The notes beneath the pieces were generated by a model. It did not search any database and had not been told where the DNA came from. It saw only the letters and a list, made by a program, of their open reading frames with translations. Source: JBNRMR01 sp050942895 (GTDB taxonomy: Bacteria > Bacillota > Clostridia > Christensenellales > UBA1750). Taken from it: a stretch of DNA of 64,000 nt. Location: assembly GCA_050942895.1 (NCBI GenBank), contig JBMNOE010000006.1, positions 89,760 through 153,759 on the forward strand, given 5' to 3'. Positions 51,038 through 59,806 of this stretch are shown here, in pieces (position 1 is the stretch's first letter; each line of letters opens with the position of its first letter). The position numbers and the translations under genes are program-made.

Positions 51038-51571
51038 ATGGATATACGATTTGAAAAGCCCAGCCGCTTCAGTCGCGGAATTCTTTTTGAGCTGCTGAAG
51101 GATGCGTATTCCTTTGACAAAAGATATCAGCAGCATGAAAGCGCAAACTGGCGGGAATGCGATGATTTTTTCTTCGACAACCCGCAGATCGCAGACAGAT
51201 ATTGCTTTATCACCACGCTTAAGGGAGAGGCTGTCGGCTTCGTTTCATGGGACCCCAGGAGGGTGCCCGAGCATGTTGAGATAGGCCATAACTGCATCAG
51301 GCCAACCCACAAGGGCAAAGGCTACGGCAAGGCCCAGCTTCAGGAGGCGGTTGAGAGAATCCTGCAAAGCGGCGCGGGAAAAATAATCGTCACCACCAAT
51401 GACGATCTGATCCCCGCACAGAGGATGTATGAAAGCGTGGGGTTTAAAATGCATCAAAGAAGAAAGAACGAAGCCGAAGGCGGCTTTGTGAATGAATTCA
51501 TCGATTATGTATATCACCCGCAGCGGCAGCCCCTTCAGGCTGAGTTTGAGGGACGGCAAAATGCTGAATGA
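51038..51571 (+). CDS. GNAT-family N-acetyltransferase
   Basis: A 177-residue acetyl-CoA-dependent acetyltransferase. Motif A is seen as CIRPTHKGKGYGKAQL with the GxG pyrophosphate loop, and motif B near AQRMYESVGFKMHQRR. The N-terminal half carries the usual substrate-binding helices. The ATG lies after AGGGGGAGTTCTCGT. Its end overlaps the next gene by 11 bases, indicating coupling. Substrate is unknown. Confidence 0.82.
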   Translation: MDIRFEKPSRFSRGILFELLKDAYSFDKRYQQHESANWRECDDFFFDNPQIADRYCFITTLKGEAVGFVSWDPRRVPEHVEIGHNCIRPTHKGKGYGKAQLQEAVERILQSGAGKIIVTTNDDLIPAQRMYESVGFKMHQRRKNEAEGGFVNEFIDYVYHPQRQPLQAEFEGRQNAE

Positions 51572-52322
51572 AGCCATAGGCATAATGTCGGGGAGACTTC
51601 GGGAATTGTTGCAGCCATATGGGCCTGCCATGTGCCTGTACGGTTCGGTGGTGATGGATGATTTTCACTTCGGCTTAAGCGACATCGACTTTGTTTTGCT
51701 TCTGGAAAGGCCGCTGGAAAATGAGCTGGCGGAATCGCTGCTGCTTTTAAGGCAAAGTCTTGCGCAGGAGTGGGATGAAAATCCATTCTTTCGCCTTTTT
51801 GAGGGCGTGATGATGAGCAAAGAATCATTTTTCAGCGGCGGCGAGGATATCGTGGTTTACTGGGGCACGAGCGGGCAGCGTCTTACCAAAAGACACGAGA
51901 TCGACCCCTTTGCAAGGTTGGAGTTGATTAAAAGCGGCAGATTGCTGTTTGGTAAGGACTTTAGGCATTTGATACCATATCCTTCAAGAGATGAGATTGT
52001 CGGCGCCGTAAAGCGGCACTATGAAACGATAATGAACTACGGTGATTCGGGCGCAGGTTGGTTTTTGGATATTGCAAGATGCCTTTACACATTGGAGACA
52101 GGCGACGTCATCACAAAAACTAAGGCGGGGGAATGGGCGATAGCGCGGAATCTATGCCCGGATATTGAGACGCTTAAGAGGATTGTGGAAATCCGCATGA
52201 ACCCGATGGAGCTGTTGGACGATCCGGAAACCCGCCGTTGGCTTCGGGGCTTAGGGCCCCAAATACGGGAATTTGCCCAAGTGCTGAAATCGGCCTTAAG
52301 GCAGAGTGAGCAAAGCCGCTGA
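51561..52322 (+). CDS. nucleotidyltransferase-fold protein, AadA/DUF4111-like
   Basis: About 253 aa. The nucleotidyltransferase motif is LYGSVVMDDFHFGLSDIDFVLL, with G28-S29 and the metal aspartates D41 and D43. The C-terminal helical domain (YHE-like LYTLETGDVITKTKAGEWAI) resembles aminoglycoside adenylyltransferases of the AadA type, where KxxAxxWA contacts the drug. That suggests an antibiotic-modifying or related adenylyltransferase; the exact substrate is not determinable. It starts inside the acetyltransferase gene at ATG 51561 and ends in a terminator. Confidence 0.75.
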   Translation: MLNEAIGIMSGRLRELLQPYGPAMCLYGSVVMDDFHFGLSDIDFVLLLERPLENELAESLLLLRQSLAQEWDENPFFRLFEGVMMSKESFFSGGEDIVVYWGTSGQRLTKRHEIDPFARLELIKSGRLLFGKDFRHLIPYPSRDEIVGAVKRHYETIMNYGDSGAGWFLDIARCLYTLETGDVITKTKAGEWAIARNLCPDIETLKRIVEIRMNPMELLDDPETRRWLRGLGPQIREFAQVLKSALRQSEQSR

Positions 52323-52341
52323 AGCTTCAGCGGCCTTTTTT
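52315..52341 (+). terminator. terminator overlapping the nucleotidyltransferase stop codon
   Basis: GCCGCTGAAG (52315-52324) pairs with CTTCAGCGGC (52325-52334), followed by CTTTTTT. The stop TGA lies within the stem. Confidence 0.8.
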
Positions 52342-52358
52342 ACGTTTCTCTTGTTTTC

Positions 52359-52910
52359 TTATGTTTCGTATTCCGCGATCCCACAGTTTCTTAGTGAAAA
52401 GGAATGCATGGCGAAAAAATCCAGCCCGGAAAAGTGACGGTTTATCAACCTTGATACAAAGCCGTGGCAGACGAGGAGGACGGTCTTTTCTCCGGCGCTC
52501 CGGCCTAACTGCTCCAGGGCGGCCATCACTCTTTCGTTGCACTGCCTGATGGTTTCGCCCCCTTCAGGCGCGTCATCGATTCCTCTTTCACTCAGCTTTT
52601 CCCATGTCTTAGGGTGGTTTTGCCTGGCTTCATCCCTGGTCAATCCCTCGTATACGCCCATATTTCTTTCTGAAAAACCATCCATTATTTGAATGGGCAG
52701 GCCGCGGCTAAAGTTGATGATGCCCGCCGTTTGCCTGGCCCTGAGCATGGGGGATGAAACAATCAGGTCAAAATTGATTTTCAGCAAATCTTCAGCCAAC
52801 TGCGCTGCCTGCTGGAATCCCTGCTGGTTCAAAGGGATGTCCGTGCTGCCGGCGTAGCGGCCATGCAGGTTGAAATCGGTTTCACCATGGCGGACCACAT
52901 ACAGCTTCAT
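52359..52910 (-). CDS. Histidine phosphatase (phosphoglycerate mutase) family protein
   Basis: A 183-residue phosphatase. The catalytic R7-H8-G9 (VRHGETDFN), the arginine in RARQTA, the Glu in FSERNMGVYEG and the late His in LVCHGFVSR are all present. It resembles CobC/PhoE-type enzymes; alpha-ribazole phosphatase is possible, but no cobalamin genes are close. It lies three bases downstream of the GH105 gene on the same strand, so it belongs to that transcript. Confidence 0.82.
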   Translation of the reverse strand: MKLYVVRHGETDFNLHGRYAGSTDIPLNQQGFQQAAQLAEDLLKINFDLIVSSPMLRARQTAGIINFSRGLPIQIMDGFSERNMGVYEGLTRDEARQNHPKTWEKLSERGIDDAPEGGETIRQCNERVMAALEQLGRSAGEKTVLLVCHGFVSRLINRHFSGLDFFAMHSFSLRNCGIAEYET

Positions 52911-52913
52911 CGC

Positions 52914-54080
52914 CTATTCCTCTGCCTTGGCTTTCTCCTTCTCCCGGCGCAAAAGCTCCACATAGGCCAGCAGGAAGGGGCCGACGCCCTTGGCGTCGTT
53001 CTCCACGATGGGCTCGGACATGTAGTAGTCGTAGCTGCCGTCGCGGCGGGGGTTGTTGTCGGGGCCAAGGCCAGCCACAAGGCAGATGCCGCCCAGGTTC
53101 AAATCGCCGTCCACCTCGGTTAAATAGCGCTCGCAGATGCCATCAAAGGCCATTTCCCCTCTGAACCTCAGCTCCTCCGGCAGAACACCCAGGCGGATGC
53201 CCTTGAATATGGCGTAGGCCATCACGGCAGTGCCGCTGGTTTCAAGGTAGTTGCGCTCTTTGCCGCCAAGGTTTACAAGCTGATACCACATGCCGCTTTT
53301 ATCCTGGAAGCTGAGCATGGAGCGTATAAGATCGCGGAATATCTCCGCCAAAATATCCGCATATTCCTGATGAACTTCGCCTGTCTTGTCCATTTTTTCA
53401 TATGTATCCAAAAGAGCCATTGTATACCAGCCGATTGCACGCAGCCAAAAATATTTGGAAAGGCCGGTCTCCTTGTCGCACCAGAATGCGGTTTTAGAGG
53501 AGTCATAGCAGTGGTAGTAAAGGCCGGAGAGGGGATCGCGCATTATTTCGTAGACATTTTGGAACTGGCTTATGGTGTCGGGGTAATTGGCGCAGCCGCC
53601 CCAGCGGGTTTCATATTCGACATAGAAGGGCTGGGCCATGTACAGGCCGTCAAGCCATATCTGATGGGGGTAAATCAGCTTGTGCCAAAAATTGCCCTCG
53701 ATGGTTCTGGGCATTCTGAGCACATGCCTATAATATATAAGGTCGATAGCCCGGCGGTACTTTTCTTTTCCGGTGTAGTCATAAAGCTCAAAAAGCGTTT
53801 TGCCGGCGTTTACGTCGTCGATGTTGTAATGCTCGTATGTATAGCCGGCCACCGTGCCGTCCTCATTCACCCTGCTGCTTGTGAAGTTGTCGCTAAACTC
53901 CAAAAAGCGCTCGTCATTTGTGATGGCGTAAAGATCCAAGAGGGCCTTTATCATGCAGCCGTCCACATAGTTCCATTTCGATTTTGCGCCCTTTTTCATG
54001 GCCTCCTGGTTCCAGATGGGGTAATCGGGCGTGCTGTTTTCAATAAGCTTTGTGATATAACGCTCAATTGTCGGGTTCAT
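52914..54080 (-). CDS. Glycoside hydrolase family 105 (unsaturated rhamnogalacturonyl hydrolase)
   Basis: A 388-residue (alpha/alpha)6-barrel enzyme that removes the 4,5-unsaturated galacturonyl residue left by rhamnogalacturonan lyases (YteR/YesR type). The general acid Asp is D144 in IWLDGLYMAQPF, matching YteR D143; WNYVDGCMIKALLDLY and GTAVMAYAIFKGIRLG are other family landmarks. There is no signal peptide, so it acts on imported unsaturated disaccharides. The start MNPTIERYITK follows AGGAGAGAGCTT. It is the first gene of a two-gene unit with the phosphatase. Confidence 0.88.
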   Translation of the reverse strand: MNPTIERYITKLIENSTPDYPIWNQEAMKKGAKSKWNYVDGCMIKALLDLYAITNDERFLEFSDNFTSSRVNEDGTVAGYTYEHYNIDDVNAGKTLFELYDYTGKEKYRRAIDLIYYRHVLRMPRTIEGNFWHKLIYPHQIWLDGLYMAQPFYVEYETRWGGCANYPDTISQFQNVYEIMRDPLSGLYYHCYDSSKTAFWCDKETGLSKYFWLRAIGWYTMALLDTYEKMDKTGEVHQEYADILAEIFRDLIRSMLSFQDKSGMWYQLVNLGGKERNYLETSGTAVMAYAIFKGIRLGVLPEELRFRGEMAFDGICERYLTEVDGDLNLGGICLVAGLGPDNNPRRDGSYDYYMSEPIVENDAKGVGPFLLAYVELLRREKEKAKAEE

Positions 54081-54161
54081 AAGCTCTCTCCTTTTCTTTT
54101 TTGCTGTCATTGCATATCCATTATAACCTTTTATAGGCATATAGAGCAATAAATATCTTGG

Positions 54162-54190
54162 TTGACAGCATTCCTATGCAAATTTATACT
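54162..54190 (+). promoter_or_regulatory. promoter of serine hydrolase gene
   Basis: TTGACA (54162-54167), 17-base spacer, TATACT (54185-54190); the ATG is at 54228, giving a leader of about 30 bases. Confidence 0.75.
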
Positions 54191-54227
54191 TAGCTTATAA
54201 ATATTGGGAGAAACAGGGAGGCTTAAT

Positions 54228-55388
54228 ATGAATCGGTTTGAAAATGTTAAGGCGGCCATGCGAAGGATTTTAGACCATGGCGCACCGGGAAACAGCATCG
54301 CCATCCACAAGGGCGGGGAGCTGCTGTATGAAAACTACGAAGGCCTGGCGGATATCGATAGCGGAAGGCCTGTGACGTCCGAGACGCTCTTTCGCATCTA
54401 TTCAATGACGAAGGTTATCGCCGTGGCAGCGGCGCTGATGCTCTTTGAGCGGGGAGAATTTCTCCTGACGGACCCGGTGGAGGAATACTTGCCCCAGTTT
54501 AAGGGAATAAAGGTGAGGGATTGCGACTGGCAGGGCAATGAATTCCTGCGCGAGCCCAAGTCACCATTGCTGGTGAAGCATCTTTTTTCGATGACTTCGG
54601 GGATTGCTTCGGCCGGCGGCTCAAGCGAAGTGGGGCGCGGGTATGCCGAAGGTATGTCAAAGGCCCAGAAAGAGCATGGAGACGGATATTCAATCGCCCA
54701 TTATACGGATATTATCGCCCAAAGCCCGCTGGCATTCGATCCGGGAGAGCACTGGCGCTACGGCTCCAGCCTGGATGTGCTGGCAAGAATGCTGGAGGTC
54801 ATTTCGGGAAAAACCCTTGGGCAATTTTTAAGTGAAGAAATATTCGTCCCATTGGGAATGGAGGACACATTCTTCAAGCTGCCGGGGGAAAAGGCGGAGA
54901 GGCTCTGCTCCATGTATCGGGTTACGGGCGAAGGGCTTAAAAAGGTTACCAACATGGACGGAAACTACCGTCCCGGCACAAAGATAGAGTATGCCAGCGG
55001 CGGGCTCATTTCCTCATTGAGGGATTATTCCCGCTTCGCCCAGGCCCTTGCATGCGGGCACTGGAAGGGCGTGAGCATATTGGGGAAAAGGACTATTGCG
55101 CTGATGGCTCAAAACCAGCTCTCCCCCCAGGCTATGAAGGATTTTGAAGAGAAGATGGGGCATTATATCGGCTACGGCTACGGCCTGGGAGTGCGCACTA
55201 TGATGGACACCGCCGCTGCCGGCTCCAACGGCTGCGCGGGAGAATTCGGCTGGTATGGAATGGCCGGCTCATGGATGCTGGTGGACGCTGAAAACCAGCT
55301 GAGCATAGTCTACATGCAGCAGACATTGCCCGCCATGGAGGGCTATGCGCAATCAAGGCTTAGAAACGCGGTATATTCTGCGATATAA
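54228..55388 (+). CDS. Beta-lactamase-related serine hydrolase (class C/esterase type)
   Basis: A 386-residue alpha/beta serine hydrolase. The nucleophile motif S59-M-T-K62 and the Y178-G-S180 motif are clear, and the third box appears as GWYGMAGSW. These are features of the Beta-lactamase (PF00144) family that includes esterases, D-aminopeptidases and class C beta-lactamases. No signal peptide is visible, so a cytoplasmic esterase, for example for deacetylating pectin fragments, is plausible; beta-lactam hydrolysis is unlikely. ATG 54228 follows AGGGAGGCTTAAT. Confidence 0.83.
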   Translation: MNRFENVKAAMRRILDHGAPGNSIAIHKGGELLYENYEGLADIDSGRPVTSETLFRIYSMTKVIAVAAALMLFERGEFLLTDPVEEYLPQFKGIKVRDCDWQGNEFLREPKSPLLVKHLFSMTSGIASAGGSSEVGRGYAEGMSKAQKEHGDGYSIAHYTDIIAQSPLAFDPGEHWRYGSSLDVLARMLEVISGKTLGQFLSEEIFVPLGMEDTFFKLPGEKAERLCSMYRVTGEGLKKVTNMDGNYRPGTKIEYASGGLISSLRDYSRFAQALACGHWKGVSILGKRTIALMAQNQLSPQAMKDFEEKMGHYIGYGYGLGVRTMMDTAAAGSNGCAGEFGWYGMAGSWMLVDAENQLSIVYMQQTLPAMEGYAQSRLRNAVYSAI

Positions 55389-55401
55389 ATGAAAAGAGAA
55401 G

Positions 55402-55436
55402 GCCCTCCCTCCGGCGGAAATGGCTGGAAGGAGGGC
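55402..55436. terminator. stem-loop between convergent genes
   Basis: GCCCTCC (55402-55408) pairs with GGAGGGC (55430-55436). The minus strand continues CTTCTCTTTTC, so it likely ends the collagen-like gene transcript. Confidence 0.4.
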
Positions 55437-55478
55437 GCGCCGCATCTGCTAAATGTGCATGTTTTGCAGCCTTATTGT

Positions 55479-56828
55479 TTAGACGCTGATCTTCTTAACG
55501 GTAAGATACGCGTTAAGCCCTGCTCCGAGGGGCACGCTCACAGCGGCCAAGCTGTTTACGGCAAGGTCCACCACATCGCCTGCGGTAAGGTCGATGATGG
55601 TGCTGCCGCTAAAAAGAGTTTCGGTTGCAGCAGCGAGTATGCGGGACTGGAAAGTGGAAATAGCATAGACATTGTTCACGCGAACGCCGGAAGAGAGTCC
55701 CACTGCTAAGGCAAAGCTTACCAGCACCATATACTCGATCTCGTAAGTTCCGGTTTCAACTATGGTGATGGTGTTGGTGCCAAGGGTCGTGTTGCTGGCG
55801 GGCATGGCATCATCCAGTTCGATCTGGACATTTCCCCCGCCAAGTTCAATATTTATCATTTGGGTCGCGATTGAGTAAAGGCCGCCGTAAGCGGAGAGAC
55901 CAGAGGGGCCGGTTGCTCCAGTAGGTCCGGTAGGTCCTGTGGGTCCTGTGGGTCCAGTGGGACCAGTAGCTCCGGTTGCTCCTGTGGGCCCGGTTGCTCC
56001 GGTTGCTCCGGTGGGTCCGGTTGCTCCGGTTGCTCCTGTGGGGCCAGTTGCTCCGGTTGCTCCGGTAGGTCCTGTGGGCCCGGTTGCTCCGGTAGATCCA
56101 GTGGGACCAGTTGCTCCGGTTGCTCCGGTAGGTCCAGTGGGACCAGTTGCCCCTGTGGGTCCGGTAGGTCCGGAGAGACCAGTTGCTCCTGTGGGTCCTG
56201 TAGGTCCGGAGAGACCAGTTGCTCCTGTGGGTCCTGTAGGTCCGGTGGGACCAGTTGCTCCTGTGGGTCCGGTAGGTCCGGAGAGACCAGTTGCTCCTGT
56301 GGGTCCGGTAGGTCCGGTGGGACCAGTTGCTCCTGTAGGTCCGGTAGGTCCGGAGAGACCAGTTGCTCCTGTGGGTCCGGTAGGTCCGGTGAGCCCAGTT
56401 GCTCCTGTGGGGCCTGTAGGTCCGGTAGGACCAGTTGCTCCTGTGGGTCCGCTAGGTCCAGTGGGACCAGTTGCTCCTGTGGGTCCGGTAGGTCCAGTGG
56501 GACCAGTTGCTCCTGTTCCTGTGGGTCCTTGCGGCCCTGTAGCGCCCTGTATGCCTTGCGGCCCTTGAGCACCTATGGGTCCTTGAGCTCCTTGAGGCCC
56601 TTGTGGCCCTTGCGGGCCGGTGGGGCCGGTGGGGCCGCCGTAAGGCCCGGTAGGGCCGATTGGTCCTTGTGGCCCTCTCGGCCCCATGGGGCCATCATTG
56701 CCTTGCGGTCCTCTGGGTCCAACAGGTCCTCTGGGGCCGGGCCGGCAGCAGTCGCCTCCAGTTCCCGAGCAAATATTGCAGCAACCAGATTGGTTGCCAT
56801 GTTGACAGCATCTTCTATCTCTTATCAA
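55479..56828 (-). CDS. collagen-like (Gly-X-Thr repeat) protein, BclA-like spore surface protein
   Basis: About 449 aa. A Cys-rich N-terminus (RDRRCCQHGN, then CCNICSGTGGDCC) leads into roughly 90-100 Gly-X-Y triplets, mostly GPT/GAT, and then a 130-residue C-terminal globular domain with beta strands ending YLTVKKISV, as in exosporium BclA proteins. Threonines are likely O-glycosylated. TTG 56828 has GAGGTG six bases upstream; the frame is open to TTG 56873/ATG 56867, but those lack a ribosome site. The glycosyltransferase gene upstream on the same strand supports the role. The repeat makes the DNA nearly periodic at 9 and 18 bases. Confidence 0.85.
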   Translation of the reverse strand: MIRDRRCCQHGNQSGCCNICSGTGGDCCRPGPRGPVGPRGPQGNDGPMGPRGPQGPIGPTGPYGGPTGPTGPQGPQGPQGAQGPIGAQGPQGIQGATGPQGPTGTGATGPTGPTGPTGATGPTGPSGPTGATGPTGPTGPTGATGLTGPTGPTGATGLSGPTGPTGATGPTGPTGPTGATGLSGPTGPTGATGPTGPTGPTGATGLSGPTGPTGATGLSGPTGPTGATGPTGPTGATGATGPTGSTGATGPTGPTGATGATGPTGATGATGPTGATGATGPTGATGATGPTGPTGPTGPTGPTGATGPSGLSAYGGLYSIATQMINIELGGGNVQIELDDAMPASNTTLGTNTITIVETGTYEIEYMVLVSFALAVGLSSGVRVNNVYAISTFQSRILAAATETLFSGSTIIDLTAGDVVDLAVNSLAAVSVPLGAGLNAYLTVKKISV

Positions 56829-56979
56829 TTTATTCACCTCAGTAAAGCTGATTGGGAATGCACCCATAATCAATATATGAATGTAAGCGAATAAAGGATA
56901 ATCCTATCAGCACAGCGGGCAATCCTGTTTTTATGACTGAGAACATGCGCATACATAGGGCATTGAAGTCATCAGCAGA

Positions 56980-58080
56980 TTAGCCGCCCTTTTCAATCCC
57001 CTTAGCTTTTTCTTTATAGCCTGAGTAAAATTTTCGGTTTGAAAGGACGGCAGGGTCATCCGCTTTGAAGCTTTCGGCAAGCTCGTTGAAGGTGATGGCC
57101 GTGTCGATGTCACCCAAATGCCAGTGGCAAAGGCTTAATTGAATGGCGGGTATATATCCATAGCATTCCGGCATGATGAAAGCGCAGCTTTGATCATCTA
57201 TCTTGCTTTCAAGAGCGCGGCTGTACCAATATATTGCCTGTTTATATGAATTTTGCTCAAAAAAGTGCTTGCCGATATCGCAGCAGAGCTCAGCTCTGGG
57301 CGAGTCATATTCAAAGCTTTTAAGCAATGCTCGAAGGGCTTCTTTTCTCTGTCCGGTTCCATTTAGACAGTATGAAAGTATGCGGCAGGCATCGATGTTG
57401 TTTTCAACCCAGCCCTTGCCCTCAAGAAGAAAAAGCTCAAGTTGGACGATGGCATCCTCAAAGCGGCGGGCGTAGTACAGCTCGCGGGAATAATAGAATC
57501 TATCGCGGGGGGTGAAGGCCCCGCCTTTTTTTATCTGGCTCTCATATATCCTGAGATTGCGTCCCGAATCGCCCTGCTTTTCCTTGCGATGTTCTATGGC
57601 GATGTCGGAGTAAACCTGCTTGCCGAAGGGCGCAATCGTTTCGTGGACGGCGCCACTCCACCGGGCCAAAGGGCAATTGCGCAGTATTCTTTCCCGGTAA
57701 TATGAGAAGCTTGCTTTGCCATTCCTGTCAAAGGCGACATTGTATTTGACCATTACACAGTCGGTGTCCTTCGGCAGGCTTTTCTTTAGCTGTATGAGCT
57801 TCTCCCTTGAATCAGGGGGGATCACGTCATCGGCATCCAGCCAGACGCAATATTCGCATGCGGCCTTTGAAAAGGCGAAGTTCCTGGCGGCGGAAAAATC
57901 GTCTATCCATTCAAAATCATATATTTGATCGGTGAACTGGCGGGCGATTTCCTTTGTGGCGTCATCGCTCCCCGTGTCCACGATTATTATTTCATCAAAT
58001 ATCCCCAGAGCGCTCAGCAGGCAGCGGCCGAGCACTTCTTCCTCGTTTTTTACTATCATGCACAAGCTGAAGGTGGCCAT
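56980..58080 (-). CDS. Glycosyltransferase family 2 with C-terminal TPR-like helices
   Basis: A 366-residue protein. The GT-A domain begins SLCMIVKNEEEVLGRCL, with IIVDTGSDD and the metal motif WLDADDV. Residues about 200-340 form helical repeats (for example FEDAIVQLELFL, QAIYWYSRALE, GDIDTAITFNELA) like TPR units. This architecture is known for enzymes glycosylating collagen-like exosporium or surface proteins, such as the GT beside BclA in Bacillus and clostridia. It lies 151 bases upstream of the collagen-like gene and is read first. Confidence 0.87.
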   Translation of the reverse strand: MATFSLCMIVKNEEEVLGRCLLSALGIFDEIIIVDTGSDDATKEIARQFTDQIYDFEWIDDFSAARNFAFSKAACEYCVWLDADDVIPPDSREKLIQLKKSLPKDTDCVMVKYNVAFDRNGKASFSYYRERILRNCPLARWSGAVHETIAPFGKQVYSDIAIEHRKEKQGDSGRNLRIYESQIKKGGAFTPRDRFYYSRELYYARRFEDAIVQLELFLLEGKGWVENNIDACRILSYCLNGTGQRKEALRALLKSFEYDSPRAELCCDIGKHFFEQNSYKQAIYWYSRALESKIDDQSCAFIMPECYGYIPAIQLSLCHWHLGDIDTAITFNELAESFKADDPAVLSNRKFYSGYKEKAKGIEKGG

Positions 58081-58203
58081 GTAGTCCCTCCGTAATCATA
58101 TTTTTAGAAGCGGAATTATTTCGCTGCTGGTAAATATTATGGCAGCGTTGCGCATTTTGTGCGGGCTTACTATGGGTTTAACCCCTCGGGACCATCAATT
58201 CGG

Positions 58204-58232
58204 TTTACCTTCGCGGACCGATTGGTTATAAT
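58204..58232 (+). promoter_or_regulatory. promoter of GH28 gene
   Basis: TTTACC (58204-58209), 17-base spacer, TATAAT (58227-58232); the ATG is at 58276. Confidence 0.6.
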
Positions 58233-58275
58233 GGAAATAAACGGAGCGAAAATTTATATGCGGAGGTAAGAAGGC

Positions 58276-59709
58276 ATGAAAGAGTATCTGATTACGGATT
58301 TCGGCGCAAGAGAGGACAACCACGATTGCGCCCCGGCGATAAACGCGGCCATCGAAAGTGCATTTCTGGCGGGCGGGGGCCTTGTGCGGGTTGCGCCCGG
58401 CACATGGAACAGCGGAACCATAGAGCTTAAGAGCAATGTGGAGCTGCATCTGATGGCGGGGGCAGTGCTAAAATGTCTTTTGAACGAGGAGGCTATAAAG
58501 GGCTTTGCAGATGAGGAGGCGGCAAGTGCGCTTAAAGTAGGCTTCTTCGTGGGGGCAGCCAATGCCGATAATGTGACGATCTCCGGCGGGGGTGAGATAT
58601 ACGGCCAGGGAGAGAAGACGATGATCGACGACCACAGCGACGGCGGCTTTGACGAATCGCCCTTCGGTATCGCGGAGTTCAGACCCAAGCTCAGCGTATT
58701 TTATAATTGCGAAAATCTAACGGTGCGTGATGTGACCATCCGCGAGGCGGCGTCCTGGACGCTTCATCTTTGCGGCTGCCGCCATGTGCGCGTGGATGGC
58801 ATAAAGATAATCAACACCGACAGAGGCGCCAATAACGACGGCATAGACCCTGACTGCTGCCGCGATGTCAAGATCACCAACTGCCATGTGGAAACCGGCG
58901 ACGATGCAATAGTGGTGAAGTCCACAAAGGCCATGACGGAGCGCTTTGGTTCCTGCAGGGATATCCTCATCAACAACTGCACCCTTCACAGCCGCGATTC
59001 CGCCCTTAAAATCGGCACGGAAACCCACGACGATATAGAGAATGTTCTTTTTTCCAACTGCATCGCTTATGATTGCTCCCGGATACTGGGCATATGGGCC
59101 AGAGACGGCGCCACCATCAGCAATATCCGCGCCACGAATATCATCGGCTCCACGCGCCACTATGCTTCATCCAATCGCGGCTACCCCAATCACTGGTGGG
59201 GCAGGGGAGAGCCGGTTTTTATTTCAGCCGCTCCCAGAAATGAGCAAAGCCCGCGCCCGGGGAAGATCCGCGATATTTACATAGACGGCCTAAAGGCGAA
59301 ATGCGAATCTTCCTTATTTATATCGGGGGAAACAGGGTGCGAGGTGGAAAACATATTCATCAATAATGTCGATCTGGACTTTGTGCGCCAGGGTACCCAG
59401 CCCACAGGTCTTTTCGACGAACAGCCCTCCATCAGGGATTTCCGCCGGCACGATATACCCGCCGTTTATCTGAGCAGGGCTAAAAAGGTCTTTGCGCAAA
59501 ACCTTCGAGTGAATTTCACAGACGGTGAAAAAGAAAAGTGGACAGGGGTTCTGGAGGCGGAAAACTGCCGGGAGCTGGACTTTGACCGGGTGCGCGGGAA
59601 TGTGGCGAAAGAGGGCCTGCCGGCGGCGGTCATACGAGGCTGCGAAGAAGTGCATATGACGGACTGGCGGGTGGACGGCGCTTTAGGCCAAGGCAGTGAA
59701 CTCGAATAA
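58276..59709 (+). CDS. Glycoside hydrolase family 28 (polygalacturonase/rhamnogalacturonase-like)
   Basis: A 477-residue right-handed beta-helix enzyme. The catalytic aspartates are in NNDGID (D188 and D191) and GDD (D209-D210), as in exo-polygalacturonases; the usual GHG is altered to FGSCRD and the RIK site to ALKIG. There is no signal peptide, so it acts inside the cell on imported oligogalacturonides. ATG 58276 follows GGAGGTAAGAAGGC. It likely cooperates with the GH105 protein and the neighbouring oxidoreductase and aldolase genes. Confidence 0.87.
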   Translation: MKEYLITDFGAREDNHDCAPAINAAIESAFLAGGGLVRVAPGTWNSGTIELKSNVELHLMAGAVLKCLLNEEAIKGFADEEAASALKVGFFVGAANADNVTISGGGEIYGQGEKTMIDDHSDGGFDESPFGIAEFRPKLSVFYNCENLTVRDVTIREAASWTLHLCGCRHVRVDGIKIINTDRGANNDGIDPDCCRDVKITNCHVETGDDAIVVKSTKAMTERFGSCRDILINNCTLHSRDSALKIGTETHDDIENVLFSNCIAYDCSRILGIWARDGATISNIRATNIIGSTRHYASSNRGYPNHWWGRGEPVFISAAPRNEQSPRPGKIRDIYIDGLKAKCESSLFISGETGCEVENIFINNVDLDFVRQGTQPTGLFDEQPSIRDFRRHDIPAVYLSRAKKVFAQNLRVNFTDGEKEKWTGVLEAENCRELDFDRVRGNVAKEGLPAAVIRGCEEVHMTDWRVDGALGQGSELE

Positions 59710-59734
59710 ATGAGGCGCTGCTCCGCGCTTTTCA

Positions 59735-59763
59735 TTGCGCCAAAGTCATGCGTGTGATAATAT
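59735..59763 (+). promoter_or_regulatory. promoter of second aldo/keto reductase gene
   Basis: TTGCGC (59735-59740), 17-base spacer, TAATAT (59758-59763); the ATG is at 59807. Confidence 0.5.
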
Positions 59764-59806
59764 ATTATGCATAGTAAAAGTTTAAAAAACAAAGAGGAGG
59801 AAGCAT

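Noticed and set aside
55856..56572. Long open frames of 209 and 238 residues on both strands across the collagen-like repeat
   Set aside because: They arise because the GC-rich triplet repeat is open in several frames; composition is only Pro-Val-Gly-Ala or Pro-Gln-Leu and there is no start context.
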